From assembly GCA_964566545.1 (NCBI GenBank), contig CAZMIX010000050.1, positions 1-17,570 on the forward strand: a stretch of DNA of 17,570 bases. The letters run 5' to 3'. The stretch is from JAEYFP01 sp964566545. GTDB taxonomy: Bacteria; Bacillota; Clostridia; Lachnospirales; Lachnospiraceae. Both the position numbers and the translations under genes were made by a program. The stretch's first letter is position 1. Every line of letters begins with the position of its first letter. Below the pieces are notes generated by a model. That model saw only the letters and a program-made list of their open reading frames with translations, was not told where the DNA came from and searched no databases. Shown here in pieces: positions 7,552 through 16,442 of this stretch.

Positions 7552-7598
7552 TGATAAGAGGTTTTATGTAACGTTCAGGAGTAAAGGGGGTTTTTGAT

Positions 7599-9662
7599 AT
7601 GAGACTAAAAAAAGATAAAGTGAGAAAAAAGAAAAGTATTATGACGACCCTTCTGGCAGCTTTTTTAGTGCCGGTGGCGATGATGGTAGTTTTGGGTCTT
7701 GTATCCTACAACACCGCATCCTCTGCGATTCTTGCTAAATATTCGGAGTCTGCCGTATCTACGGTTTCTGCGGTTGGAAATTACTGCAACCTGGTATGCA
7801 ACTCTATTTCCGGAAAGGCGCTTGAAATGGTATCCAACAGTGATCTGAGGGATTATTACGAGAAGTTGTATCGGAAGCAGGATTCTCAGGCCATGGAGGC
7901 CTTTCGGGGAACCAAGACCCTTATTAATAATGTAAGGTCAACGAACGGGTATATTTATAGCTGTAGTGTAATCCCTGAAAACGGTTCCTATACCACGACG
8001 TTGACCGGCTCTATGACCGGCTCTCCCTACACCGATTTTGAACAGAGTGCACAAGGCCGGTTCTTTGAGCAAAATCCCACTGTAAAAAAACAATGGATGG
8101 GATATCACACTTATTTGGATGGAAATCTAAGCAGCACGCCGGATAAGTATGCCCTCGTTTTTTATCAGAAAATGTTAAAAAATAATACCGTACTTGTTAT
8201 GGACATTGACATGAAAGTAGTGAATGATATGCTTAACCAAATGGATTTTGGGGACGGCAGCATTAAGGCACTGATATCGGGAGACGGAAGAGAAACCGCC
8301 GTTGTTCAGGGAAAAGAGGAGGCTGCAAAAGAAGAAACTTATTTTGTGGGCAGTGAGTTTTTTGAGCAGTCGCGCACTGCCGAGGAAACAGGAAGCAAGA
8401 GTGTAAAAATAGACGGAAGCCGTTATGTTTATATTTATACTCCGGTTGGAACAACAGGGGCAATGATTTGCGCGCTGATTCCCAGAAGCAATTTGCTAAG
8501 CCAAGTGGGCAGTATCAGGATATTAACTATCTTCATGGTAATTTTAGCGGCGGCAGCGGCGATGGTAACCGGCGGAATTATATCCAATGGCATCAGCAAG
8601 GTAGTAAAATCCATGACGAGGGGTCTGGAAGCGGTAGCTCAGGGAGATTTGTCAGGAACCTTTTGCACCGGCCGAAATGACGAATTTAAAGTTCTGACAG
8701 GCAGCTTAAACTCCATGTTAGACAGCATGAAGCTGGTAATGCTGGAAATGAAGCAGTTTGGAACGAAGGTAAGCGCCATGGCAATTGATGTTTCCGACAA
8801 GACCGGAGGAATTAGCAGTTCTGTGCGTAATATTTCCATTGCTATGGACGAAGTGGCAAAGGGAGTGCAAAATCAGGCGGAAGAAACGGAAAACAGCAAT
8901 GAAAAAATGGTTGTTTTTGCGGAAAACATTAATACGGTAACGGACAGAACACAAAACATGAGCGAAACGGCAGATAAAGCCAGAGAAGCGGTGGATAAAG
9001 GAAGGGTCATTGTACAGGAGCTAAGCAGCAAATCCGACACAACGGTATCCCTGACGAAGGTGTTCGTAGAGGATATTGATGAGGTACAAAAACAGTCTGC
9101 GGAAATCCAGAGCTTTGTAGATATGATCAGCAGTATTGCGGAGCAGACGAACCTACTATCTCTGAATGCTTCTATTGAGGCCGCCAGAGCCGGAGAATCA
9201 GGAAAAGGCTTTGCGGTGGTCGCAGAAGAAATCAGAAAGCTGGCCGATCAGTCCAAGGAATCCGGCGACCAGATTCGTGAGATTGTGAAAAATATTGCAG
9301 GAACGACAGAAAAGACTACAATTTCCGCAAAAAAGACGGAGGAGATGATTCACGAGCAGGCGGTGGCTCTGGAGCATACCGTAGAAGTCTTTGGCATGAT
9401 CCATAACTGTGTTATAGAACTAACAGAAGGGATCGGCATGATTGCCGGGCGCTTGGGAAAGATTATGACAGAGAAAGATCAGATTCAGGATTCCATTCAG
9501 AATATTTCCTCTGTTTCAGAGGAGGTGGCAGCCTCTGCACAAGAGGTAACAGCGACTCTGGGTGAACAGGTTTCCGTCATCCATGCCCTGTTAGAAGAGG
9601 TGGAGGCATTAAAGAGTGATGCCCGGGAATTAGAGCAGTCTATCGGGAAATTTAAAATATAG
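7599..9662 (+). CDS. Methyl-accepting chemotaxis protein
   Basis: A 687-residue transmembrane chemoreceptor. TM1 is at about residues 15-38. The extracellular ligand domain (about 40-300) has a dCache-like character, with the stretch LVMDIDMKVVNDML near its middle. TM2 is at about 305-330, then HAMP (about 330-383). A long coiled-coil signalling domain contains the highly conserved hairpin tip IAEQTNLLSLNASIEAARAG and then GKGFAVVAEEIRKLADQS (about 512-550), which binds CheA and CheW. GTAAAGGGGGT precedes ATG by about 9 nt. It lies 47 nt after the sugar permease gene on the same strand with no terminator between, so it is probably cotranscribed, suggesting taxis toward the same or a related nutrient. 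No CheA, CheW or flagellar genes are in the window. Confidence 0.95.
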   Translation: MRLKKDKVRKKKSIMTTLLAAFLVPVAMMVVLGLVSYNTASSAILAKYSESAVSTVSAVGNYCNLVCNSISGKALEMVSNSDLRDYYEKLYRKQDSQAMEAFRGTKTLINNVRSTNGYIYSCSVIPENGSYTTTLTGSMTGSPYTDFEQSAQGRFFEQNPTVKKQWMGYHTYLDGNLSSTPDKYALVFYQKMLKNNTVLVMDIDMKVVNDMLNQMDFGDGSIKALISGDGRETAVVQGKEEAAKEETYFVGSEFFEQSRTAEETGSKSVKIDGSRYVYIYTPVGTTGAMICALIPRSNLLSQVGSIRILTIFMVILAAAAAMVTGGIISNGISKVVKSMTRGLEAVAQGDLSGTFCTGRNDEFKVLTGSLNSMLDSMKLVMLEMKQFGTKVSAMAIDVSDKTGGISSSVRNISIAMDEVAKGVQNQAEETENSNEKMVVFAENINTVTDRTQNMSETADKAREAVDKGRVIVQELSSKSDTTVSLTKVFVEDIDEVQKQSAEIQSFVDMISSIAEQTNLLSLNASIEAARAGESGKGFAVVAEEIRKLADQSKESGDQIREIVKNIAGTTEKTTISAKKTEEMIHEQAVALEHTVEVFGMIHNCVIELTEGIGMIAGRLGKIMTEKDQIQDSIQNISSVSEEVAASAQEVTATLGEQVSVIHALLEEVEALKSDARELEQSIGKFKI

Positions 9663-9684
9663 TACGAGAGCAGAAGAACGAATA

Positions 9685-9727
9685 AAAGACATTTTTTTAG
9701 AACAAATCTAAAAAAGTGTCTTTTTTT
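9685..9727 (+). terminator. Rho-independent terminator after the chemoreceptor gene
   Basis: A 17-bp stem (9685-9701 with 9707-9723, one T-G wobble) has a 5-nt loop and runs into T-tract 9721-9727. It starts 22 nt after the stop codon. It separates the sugar importer/chemoreceptor operon from the two-component system. The A-tract on the 5' side makes a weak reverse terminator possible, but no reverse gene is nearby. Confidence 0.88.
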
Positions 9728-9793
9728 ATTGGGGAAATATGGTATCATACTTGTGTATAGAGAATAATAACATAGGACGAGGCGGAGAGGGCT

Positions 9794-11503
9794 ATGGGAA
9801 AAATATTGGGAGACAAGACAGAAAGAAGTATTTTTCAAAAAGAGCTGGAAAAAAGCGTTTCCAGAAAAATAGCATTGCTTGTAGTGATTGGAGGTATTTT
9901 TTTCTGTGTTGCCATCCTCGGCATTAATCGGTTGGAACAGGAATATAACAAGGAAAAATACTTGGAGGCGCTGTCACAGACCTTTGAGAACGTATATAAT
10001 GCTGTGTCCGGTTTTCTTGAAAATGAAGATAATAAGAAGATATTTGTAGAATGTATGAAAGGCGAGACTGAAACAGGAGAGGTAAAATATCTGCTCAGCA
10101 AATACAATGTGGATGCGCCAGCTGATATTCAGCTTATATTGACGGATGCACAGGGGAATATCGTGTTTTCCAGCTTTTCAGCGGAGAACATGAACCTGCA
10201 CCGGATAGAGTTTAACCGGATCGTGGGAGAAAATGCACACAGGAATAAAAATGAAATTTATAATGCGATTTACTATTTTTCCGGAGATACGTCGGAGTAT
10301 GTATTTGTGCTGCCCTTGTTCGAAGATGGAAACTTTGCGGGCGACGCCGCAGTTTACTTAAACGGAAGTGAATGGAGGAGTCTGCTGTCGGCCTACCAGT
10401 ACGATGCGGTAATTACGAGCAAAAACGGAGATATTATTTTTTGCTCTAATCACAGTTTCCTGCCGGAACGCAGCACAAATAAATATAAGGGAAAGATCAG
10501 TGAGGAATTTATATGGGTGAACGAAAGCCGCTATATGGCGGATCATAAAATATTGCAGGACAAACAGATCCATCTCTATTCTTTTATCTACTCTCCAAGA
10601 AATTATATTTATGTTTTGATTGGTGTGGGAACGATTTTGGTACTCGGTTTTTTCTGGACCTATATATTTTTTGGAATGTCCAGAAGCATGGCGGTTAAGA
10701 CAGCTGAGTCGGTCAGTTCTCTGGTCGGAGAGATGCGTATTATAAGAAAAGAGGATAAAGAGCATGTAATTCAGATACATACCGGGGATGAATTCGAGGA
10801 AATTGCGAATCAAATTAACAAAATGGTAAAAAGCATCAATGAGTTAAATGATAGGAATATGGATTTGATAAAAATTAACAGCCTTATGGAGATGCAGAAC
10901 CTGCAGACACAGATTAACCCTCATTTTCTTTACAATACGCTCGATAATATCAAGTATCTGATTGCACCGGAGCCGCTTAGAGCCGCAGCATTAATAGAGC
11001 GCTTTACCCACATTCTTCGTTATAGCATCGACAACAGCAGGCATAGAGTCAGATTAGAAGAGGATATGCACTATCTGGAAGACTATCTGGTAATTCAGAA
11101 CACAAGATTTGGAGAACGTTTTACTTATCGTATCGATATTTCGGAAGCGTGCGGCTGCTGTCTGATTCCAAAGCTATTGCTGCAGCCTTTGGTGGAAAAC
11201 AGCATTAAATACGGATTTAAGAAAAAAATGAAAATAAGGGTATTTATAAAGGGCTGGCTCGAGGACGGGTATTTGATTTTGGTCGTTGCCGACGACGGCG
11301 CGGGCGTTCCTAAATCCACACTGGAAACGCTGCGTGCCATCATCAGCAAAGAGGAAATGAACACCCCGCATAACGGCCTGCAAAATATCAATAGACGAAT
11401 GATGCTGGAGTACGGGCAGAAGAGTGGAATGGAGCTTGATAGTGTGGATGGGGAGGAATTTAAGGTGACGCTGAAGCTGCGGATGGGGCAGGAAGACCTT
11501 TAA
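9794..11503 (+). CDS. Sensor histidine kinase, YesM/LytS-like (His_kinase family)
   Basis: A 569-residue membrane kinase. TM1 is at about residues 26-46, an extracellular sensor region of about 220 residues follows, TM2 is at about 271-295, and then comes a HAMP-like linker with HTGDEFEEIANQINKM. The phospho-acceptor motif is QTQINPHFLYNTLDNIKYL with His at residue 377. The ATPase domain shows the N box (LLQPLVENSIKYGF), DDGAGVP and GLQNINRRMMLEYG. This is the usual YesM arrangement, in which the kinase phosphorylates an AraC-type response regulator. That partner starts 19 nt downstream. The start is ATG 9794 after GGCGGAGAGG. A clear promoter was not identified in the short space after the preceding terminator. 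The ligand is unknown; the ABC importer downstream suggests a transported solute. Confidence 0.94.
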   Translation: MGKILGDKTERSIFQKELEKSVSRKIALLVVIGGIFFCVAILGINRLEQEYNKEKYLEALSQTFENVYNAVSGFLENEDNKKIFVECMKGETETGEVKYLLSKYNVDAPADIQLILTDAQGNIVFSSFSAENMNLHRIEFNRIVGENAHRNKNEIYNAIYYFSGDTSEYVFVLPLFEDGNFAGDAAVYLNGSEWRSLLSAYQYDAVITSKNGDIIFCSNHSFLPERSTNKYKGKISEEFIWVNESRYMADHKILQDKQIHLYSFIYSPRNYIYVLIGVGTILVLGFFWTYIFFGMSRSMAVKTAESVSSLVGEMRIIRKEDKEHVIQIHTGDEFEEIANQINKMVKSINELNDRNMDLIKINSLMEMQNLQTQINPHFLYNTLDNIKYLIAPEPLRAAALIERFTHILRYSIDNSRHRVRLEEDMHYLEDYLVIQNTRFGERFTYRIDISEACGCCLIPKLLLQPLVENSIKYGFKKKMKIRVFIKGWLEDGYLILVVADDGAGVPKSTLETLRAIISKEEMNTPHNGLQNINRRMMLEYGQKSGMELDSVDGEEFKVTLKLRMGQEDL

Positions 11504-11522
11504 AAGGCAGAATGGAGGAAAA

Positions 11523-12299
11523 ATGTACAGCGTATTGCTTGTGGAAGATGAAGAAATTATCCGTAAGGGAATCAAACATTCCGTGCTGTGGGAAGAATAT
11601 AGCTGCGCGGTCATAGGAGAGGCCTGCAATGGCGAAGAGGGAAAGGAAATGATAGAGACGCTTCATCCCGATATTGTGGTGACGGATATCAATATGCCCG
11701 TTATGGATGGGCTGACCATGCTTGCGGAGACAAAATACACCTTCGACTATGTGGCGATTATTCTGACTGGCTATTCGGATTTTAATTATGCAAAAGAAGC
11801 GATCCGTAACGGAGTATCTAACTACGTATTAAAACCGCTTAATATGGCGGAGATGAAAGAGGCGCTGGAGCGGGCAGTTTTGGAATCGCGAAACATTCAC
11901 TACTTGAGAGGAAGGAACGAAGCAGCTAAAGAACTTAAAAATATTTTACTGGTCAGCGATAAGGATTACAAAGATTCAGAGGACAAGCTGGTAAGACAAA
12001 TCCTGAAATATCTTTATGAAAATTATCGGGAGAAAATTGCATTGACGGATCTGGAGGAGAAGCTTCATTATTCCGAACGCTATATCAACCAGAGATTCCA
12101 AAAGGAAATAGGAACTACGGTTATCGAATATTTGAACCGTTACCGTGTCCATAAGGCGCTGCAGCTTATTAAAGACGGAGCGCTTCCGCTCTCCGAAATA
12201 GGCTATGAATGCGGTATCGGAGATTATAAATATTTTAATCACGTGTTCAAAAAGTATATTGGCTGTTCGGTCAGGGAGTATAAAATAAGAATTCTATAG
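11523..12299 (+). CDS. Response regulator with AraC-type DNA-binding domain, YesN-like
   Basis: A 258-residue protein. Residues about 1-120 are a receiver domain: acidic pocket VEDEE (residues 7-11), phospho-acceptor Asp55 in VVTDINMPVMDG, the switch Thr in ILTGYSD, and the conserved Lys in VLKPLN. Residues about 155-258 are the AraC double helix-turn-helix: LTDLEEKLHYSERYINQRF, then LSEIGYECGIGDYKYFNHVF with FKKYIGCSVREYK. Many YesN proteins are about 500 residues because of a long middle region; this one has only a short linker. GGAGG precedes ATG. It forms an operon with the kinase. By family precedent it activates an adjacent transport operon, here the importer at 12459. The direct repeats at 12347-12377 are its likely site. 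Confidence 0.94.
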   Translation: MYSVLLVEDEEIIRKGIKHSVLWEEYSCAVIGEACNGEEGKEMIETLHPDIVVTDINMPVMDGLTMLAETKYTFDYVAIILTGYSDFNYAKEAIRNGVSNYVLKPLNMAEMKEALERAVLESRNIHYLRGRNEAAKELKNILLVSDKDYKDSEDKLVRQILKYLYENYREKIALTDLEEKLHYSERYINQRFQKEIGTTVIEYLNRYRVHKALQLIKDGALPLSEIGYECGIGDYKYFNHVFKKYIGCSVREYKIRIL

Positions 12300-12346
12300 A
12301 CAACGGATAAGACCACCGGTTGCCGCGAGAAGAAGTGAGGAAAGGA

Positions 12347-12377
12347 TTTGTTCGGTATTTTTTCTTTTTGTTCGGTA
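12347..12377 (+). promoter_or_regulatory. Pair of 11-bp direct repeats, candidate response-regulator binding site
   Basis: TTTGTTCGGTA occurs at 12347-12357 and again, identically, at 12367-12377. The start-to-start spacing is 20 bp, two helical turns, so both copies face the same side of the DNA. AraC-type regulators typically bind such direct repeats upstream of a promoter. The second copy ends about 34 bp before a probable -10 box (TAGAAT, 12412-12417) of the importer operon, placing it just upstream of the -35 region. Confidence 0.6.
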
Positions 12378-12387
12378 AAGTGAGTGG

Positions 12388-12417
12388 TCTTTTTGTGCAT
12401 ATTTACTAAAATAGAAT
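12388..12417 (+). promoter_or_regulatory. Probable activator-dependent promoter of the second importer operon
   Basis: TAGAAT (12412-12417) matches the -10 consensus at five of six positions. The -35 region 17-18 nt upstream (around 12388-12394) is only a T-run with no TTGACA resemblance. A good -10 with a poor -35 and repeats just upstream is typical of promoters needing an AraC-type activator. Transcription would start near 12424, about 35 nt before the gene. Confidence 0.4.
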
Positions 12418-12458
12418 TAGCGAGATAGGAAAACCTACACGCAGAAGGAGGATTTGAT

Positions 12459-13565
12459 ATGAAAAAAGCAGTAGCAGTATTGTTGACGACCGTTTTGGCA
12501 GTGACCATGATGGGCTGTGGTTCTTCGGCAGAAAAAAGCGAAGCGCCAAAGACAGACGACGTACAGCAGGAAACCGTACAGCAGGAAACCATACAGGATG
12601 ACGAGAGTGGCGGCGAGCAAGCACAAGGAGGAGGTAATCTTGTAGTGTATTCTCCGAACTCGGAGGGATTGATGAATGCGACCATTCCGTTATTTGAAGA
12701 AAAATACGGCGTAGAAGTGGAAGTGATTCAGGCAGGCACCGGAGAACTGGTGAAGAGAATCGAATCGGAGAAAAACGACCCATATGCGGATGTATTATTC
12801 GGCGGTTCCTGGTCTTTGATGTATGACAATCAGGATCTGTGGGAGCCGTATGTATCTGCAAATGATGGTTTGGTTATGGATGCGTATAAAAATGAGTGTG
12901 GTTTCATTACAGGCAATGTACTCGACGGAAGTTGTCTGATTGTAAACACCGATTTGATTGGTGATATTCAGGTGGAAGGGTATGCAGACCTGCTGAATCC
13001 GGAATTAAAGGGTAAAATAGTGACGGCTGACCCGGCCAATTCTTCTTCTGCATTTGCGCAGCTTACCAACATCCTGCTTGCAATGGGCGGGTATGAGGAT
13101 GATGCGGCGTGGCAGTACGTGGATGATTTGTTTACAAACATCGACGGTAAAATAAGCGAAAGCTCTTCCGCAGTATACAAGGGAGTTGCTGACGGCGAAT
13201 ACCTGGTAGGTCTTTCCTATGAAGATCCGTGTGCTCAGCTCGTGAAAGACGGCGCACCTGTCAAAATTGTATATCCGAAGGAAGGGAGTGTATATCTTCC
13301 TGCATCTGCAACTATTATTAAGGGCGCGAAAAATGTGGATAATGCCAAGCTGTTCCTGGATTTCATCTTGAGCGAAGAAGTGCAGAATATCTGGGGCAGC
13401 ACTTTGACGAACAGACCGGTCATGAAGGATGCACAGACAAGTGAATTCATGACACCTATGACGAATATCTTTGTAATAGAGGAGGATATCCCTTATGTAA
13501 GCGGACACAAGCAGGAAATCGTAGATAAGTATACGGATATTTTCACAACAATTCAGAGCAGATAG
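12459..13565 (+). CDS. ABC transporter substrate-binding lipoprotein, FbpA/AfuA-like
   Basis: A 368-residue precursor. The lipobox is TMMGC with Cys20. A Gln/Glu/Asp linker follows and includes a duplicated VQQET (15-bp tandem repeat, 12561-12590). The mature part begins NLVVYSPNSEGLMNATIPLF and has type-2 periplasmic binding features of the iron/AfuA group: DPYADVLFGGSWS, the loop DPANSSSAFAQLTNIL, and LSYEDPCAQLV. AAGGAGG lies 8 nt before ATG. The family includes ferric-ion binders and AfuA proteins that have been shown to bind hexose phosphates. The metal-binding tyrosine pair of FbpA is not obvious here, and control by a membrane sensor favours an organic phosphate, but the ligand is not decided. 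It is the first gene of an importer operon with the ATPase and permease that follow. Confidence 0.9.
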   Translation: MKKAVAVLLTTVLAVTMMGCGSSAEKSEAPKTDDVQQETVQQETIQDDESGGEQAQGGGNLVVYSPNSEGLMNATIPLFEEKYGVEVEVIQAGTGELVKRIESEKNDPYADVLFGGSWSLMYDNQDLWEPYVSANDGLVMDAYKNECGFITGNVLDGSCLIVNTDLIGDIQVEGYADLLNPELKGKIVTADPANSSSAFAQLTNILLAMGGYEDDAAWQYVDDLFTNIDGKISESSSAVYKGVADGEYLVGLSYEDPCAQLVKDGAPVKIVYPKEGSVYLPASATIIKGAKNVDNAKLFLDFILSEEVQNIWGSTLTNRPVMKDAQTSEFMTPMTNIFVIEEDIPYVSGHKQEIVDKYTDIFTTIQSR

Positions 13566-13599
13566 CCGTAGGAGACCAGCAGAGGCTGTGGAGGATAAA

Positions 13600-14685
13600 A
13601 TGAGTAAAATTTCAATTGTAGACGCTGTAAAAAAATATGGAAATAATACGATAATCCCGGACTTGAATGTTGAGATAAAGGATGGAGAGCTTTTTACCCT
13701 CCTCGGCCCTTCCGGTTGTGGAAAAACGACACTGCTTAGAATGATCGCAGGATTTAATTCTATAGAAGGCGGGGACATTTATTTTAACGAAACCCGTATC
13801 AACGATATGGATCCCAGCAAAAGGAATATTGGCATGGTTTTTCAAAACTATGCCATATTCCCCAATCTGACGGTGCGGGAAAATGTGGCATTCGGATTAA
13901 AAAACAGAAAGTTGGAAAAAGAGCAGATAAAAAAGGAAACGAACAAGTATCTTGAGCTCATGCAAATTATGCAATATGCAGAGCGCATGCCGGATCAGCT
14001 TTCGGGTGGACAGCAGCAGCGCGTGGCATTGGCCAGGGCGCTCGTTATCGCTCCGGATGTACTGCTGATGGATGAGCCGCTGTCCAATTTGGATGCAAAG
14101 CTCAGGCTGGAGATGCGAAGCGTCATCCGCCATACACAAAAGGATGTAGGCATTACGACGGTTTATGTAACCCATGATCAGGAGGAAGCTATGGCTATCA
14201 GCGATACGATAGCGGTCATGAAGGACGGTGTCATCCAACATGTGGGTGCCCCAAGAGAAATATACCAAAGACCCCGCAATGTATTTGTTGCCACCTTCAT
14301 TGGAAGAACCAATATCATTTCCGCAATAGCCGAAGGCGGCTTCCTTAGCTTCTCAAACGGCTATCGGGAAGAAGTGCCCGGCATGGAGAAAACTTCGGAA
14401 CAGAATGTACTTTGCTCCATCCGTCCGGAGGAATTTATCATCAATAAAAACGGAGAAGAGGGCATCCGGGGAACCGTAAAGGAATATACCTATCTAGGCT
14501 TGAATACCCACTATTTTGTTAAGCTGGAGGATGGGGATACGGTGGAAATTATCGAGGAATCTTCCGTAGAGGAGGAGTTGAAACCGGGACAGATCGTATC
14601 TCTTAAGGTCAAGAAGCATAAAATCAATGTATTTAATGTAACCGGAAACAGAAATCTGGTAAGGGGCGAGGCGTATGAAGGATAA
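13600..14685 (+). CDS. ABC transporter ATP-binding protein, FbpC/AfuC/PotA-like
   Basis: A 361-residue ATPase with all catalytic motifs. Walker A is GPSGCGKTT (residues 36-44), Q-loop Gln81 is in VFQNYAIFPNL, and the signature is LSGGQQQR (133-140). Walker B is VLLMDEP with catalytic Glu158, then the D-loop SNLD (161-164) and switch His191 in VTHDQ. The C-terminal ~120 residues form a TOBE-type regulatory domain. ATG 13600 is preferred because GGAGG lies at 13590-13594; a GTG at 13588 is in frame but would sit on top of that site. The gene ends 11 nt inside the permease gene, so the two are translationally coupled. It powers import of the solute bound by the 12459 lipoprotein. Confidence 0.95.
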   Translation: MSKISIVDAVKKYGNNTIIPDLNVEIKDGELFTLLGPSGCGKTTLLRMIAGFNSIEGGDIYFNETRINDMDPSKRNIGMVFQNYAIFPNLTVRENVAFGLKNRKLEKEQIKKETNKYLELMQIMQYAERMPDQLSGGQQQRVALARALVIAPDVLLMDEPLSNLDAKLRLEMRSVIRHTQKDVGITTVYVTHDQEEAMAISDTIAVMKDGVIQHVGAPREIYQRPRNVFVATFIGRTNIISAIAEGGFLSFSNGYREEVPGMEKTSEQNVLCSIRPEEFIINKNGEEGIRGTVKEYTYLGLNTHYFVKLEDGDTVEIIEESSVEEELKPGQIVSLKVKKHKINVFNVTGNRNLVRGEAYEG

Positions 14686-16323
14686 TAGTAAATTTCGTTT
14701 TGATATTTGGGGAGCGATAACGCTGCTTGTGATTGTAATCTATGCGCTTTTTCTCATATATCCGTTAGGACATCTAATCAGACAGTCTGTCATCGACGGG
14801 GACACGGGACAGTTTACTTTGGCTAATTTCGCAAAATTCTTTTCCAAAAGCTATTATTTTGATACGCTATTCAATAGCTTCAAGGTATCCATCGCCGCTA
14901 CAGTGCTGTCTCTGTTAATAGGAACGCCTTTGGCGTATTTATTTGCATCCTGCAAAATAAAAGGAAAAGCCTTTTTAAACATTTTAATTATTGTAGCATC
15001 TATGTCGGCTCCGTTCATCGGCGCATACTCTTGGATATTGCTGCTCGGAAGAAGCGGTGTGATTACGACCTTTTTCAGGAATATCGGAATCATGATTCCT
15101 GATATTTACGGCTTTTCCGGCATTGTACTGGTAATGACGCTGCAACTTTTTCCGTTGGTATTCCTTTATGCCAAAGGAGCGCTTAAAAATATTGATAATT
15201 CATTAATAGAAGCGTCCAACAATCTAGGCTGCTCCGGCATTAGATGCTTTATCAAGGTGGTTGTTCCTCTGATTATGCCGACCCTGTTGGCGGCGGCGCT
15301 GCTTGTATTCATGAGATCTTTTGCGGATTTCGGCACGCCGATGTTAATTGGCGAGGGCTACCGGACATTCCCTGTGATACTGTACACAGAGTTTATCAAT
15401 GAGGTAGGGGGCAATGATGGCTTTGCGGCGGCAATTGCAGTAATTGCCATTGTCGTAACGACGATAGTGTTTCTGGCACAAAAATATGTGTCGAACAAAA
15501 AAGCATTCTCCCTGAACGCGATGCATCCTATGGAAGAAAAGAAAGCCAAAAAAGGAGTTAATGTTCTGATACACCTGTTTTCCTATTTGCTGGTAGGTAT
15601 TGCGATACTGCCTCAGTGTTATGTGATGTATACTTCCTTNNNNNNNNNNAAGTCTTTGCGTCCGGATATTCTTTGGAAAGCTATGTAACTGCTTTCGGCA
15701 AGCTGGGCCGCAGTATTCAGAACACAATTATTATTCCGATTTTCGCACTGGCGGCCATTGTGCTGCTTGCGGTGCTGATTGCCTATTTGGTAGTCCGCAG
15801 GAAAAATACGCTGACAAATACGGTGGATATCGTCTCAATGATTCCTTATATTGTTCCGGGTACGGTACTTGGTATTGCACTTTTAACAAGTTTCAATAAG
15901 CAGCCGATTCTTATTAGCGGAACGATGCTGATTATGGTAATTGCGCTTGTTATCCGAAGACTGCCCTATACCATTCGGTCTTCCGTTGCAATTTTGCAGC
16001 AGATACCGATGAGCATCGAGGAGGCGGCTATTTCACTGGGAGCCTCCAAAATGAAAGCATTCTTTAAGATAACTGTGCCCATGATGACGGCGGGTATTGT
16101 TTCTGGTGCGATTCTTAGCTGGGTAACGATGATAAGTGAACTGTCTACGGCGATCATACTCTATACAGGAAAAACAAAGACACTGACAGTTGCGGTTTAT
16201 ACGGAGGTAGTACGCGGCAATTATGGAACGGCAGCGGCGTTATCTACGGTATTGACATTGCTGACAGTATTTTCGCTTCTGTTATTCAATCGGGTAAACG
16301 GTGGGAAAGATTTGAGCCTATAG
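14675..16323 (+). CDS. Fused two-domain ABC transporter permease, FbpB/AfuB-like, interrupted by an N gap
   Basis: A single polytopic protein of about 550 residues, the fused double-permease form usual for this family. The first half (14675-15639) has an EAA loop near residue 177, EASNNLGCSGIRCFIKVVVP. The second half (15650-16323) has EAAISLGASKMKAFFKITVP followed by MMTAGIVSGAI. Each half has about six transmembrane helices. Ten N at 15640-15649 separate the halves, and the frame shifts across them, so it appears as two open frames. The reading is continuous if the true gap length leaves remainder 2 on division by 3. By memory of relatives, about 17 nt encoding a short loop (YTSF...VFASGYSL) would fit. 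I therefore regard it as one intact gene with an assembly gap. It starts inside the end of the ATPase gene. Confidence 0.9.
15640..15649. other. Assembly gap (10 N) inside the permease gene
   Basis: Ten undetermined bases fall in the loop joining the two permease halves. The length is a placeholder and not a measurement: keeping the protein in frame needs a real length of 3n+2. Confidence 0.97.
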
Positions 16324-16396
16324 GCGGCCTGCGTCTGAGGCTTCATGATCGAACTTGATGGGGAAAATACTTCCGAAAAATCATTTGACCTGCCTG

Positions 16397-16423
16397 CGGC
16401 CATATCCGATAAAAGCATGGCCG
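16397..16423 (+). repeat. Inverted repeat downstream of the permease gene
   Basis: CGGCCAT (16397-16403) and ATGGCCG (16417-16423) are perfect 7-bp arms around a 13-nt loop. They lie in the 119-nt spacer between the permease stop and the truncated gene start at 16443. No T-run follows, so it is not a terminator. It may be an mRNA hairpin or a binding site. The rest of the spacer shows nothing else recognisable. Confidence 0.35.
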
Positions 16424-16442
16424 ACACCATGGAGGAAACACT

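Noticed and set aside
10358..10813. Reverse-strand 151-codon open frame inside the sensor kinase gene
   Set aside because: Antisense shadow of a well-supported kinase sensor/TM2 region.
12309..12393. AAGACCAC / GTGGTCTT arms with a following T-run, possible terminator of the response regulator gene
   Set aside because: The loop would be about 67 nt and would contain the direct repeats; an 8-bp stem with so large a loop is unlikely to terminate. Kept only as a possibility.
12239..12861. Long reverse-strand open frames over the AfuA-like gene start
   Set aside because: Antisense to a gene with clear lipobox and family features; Ser/Cys-rich translations typical of shadow frames.
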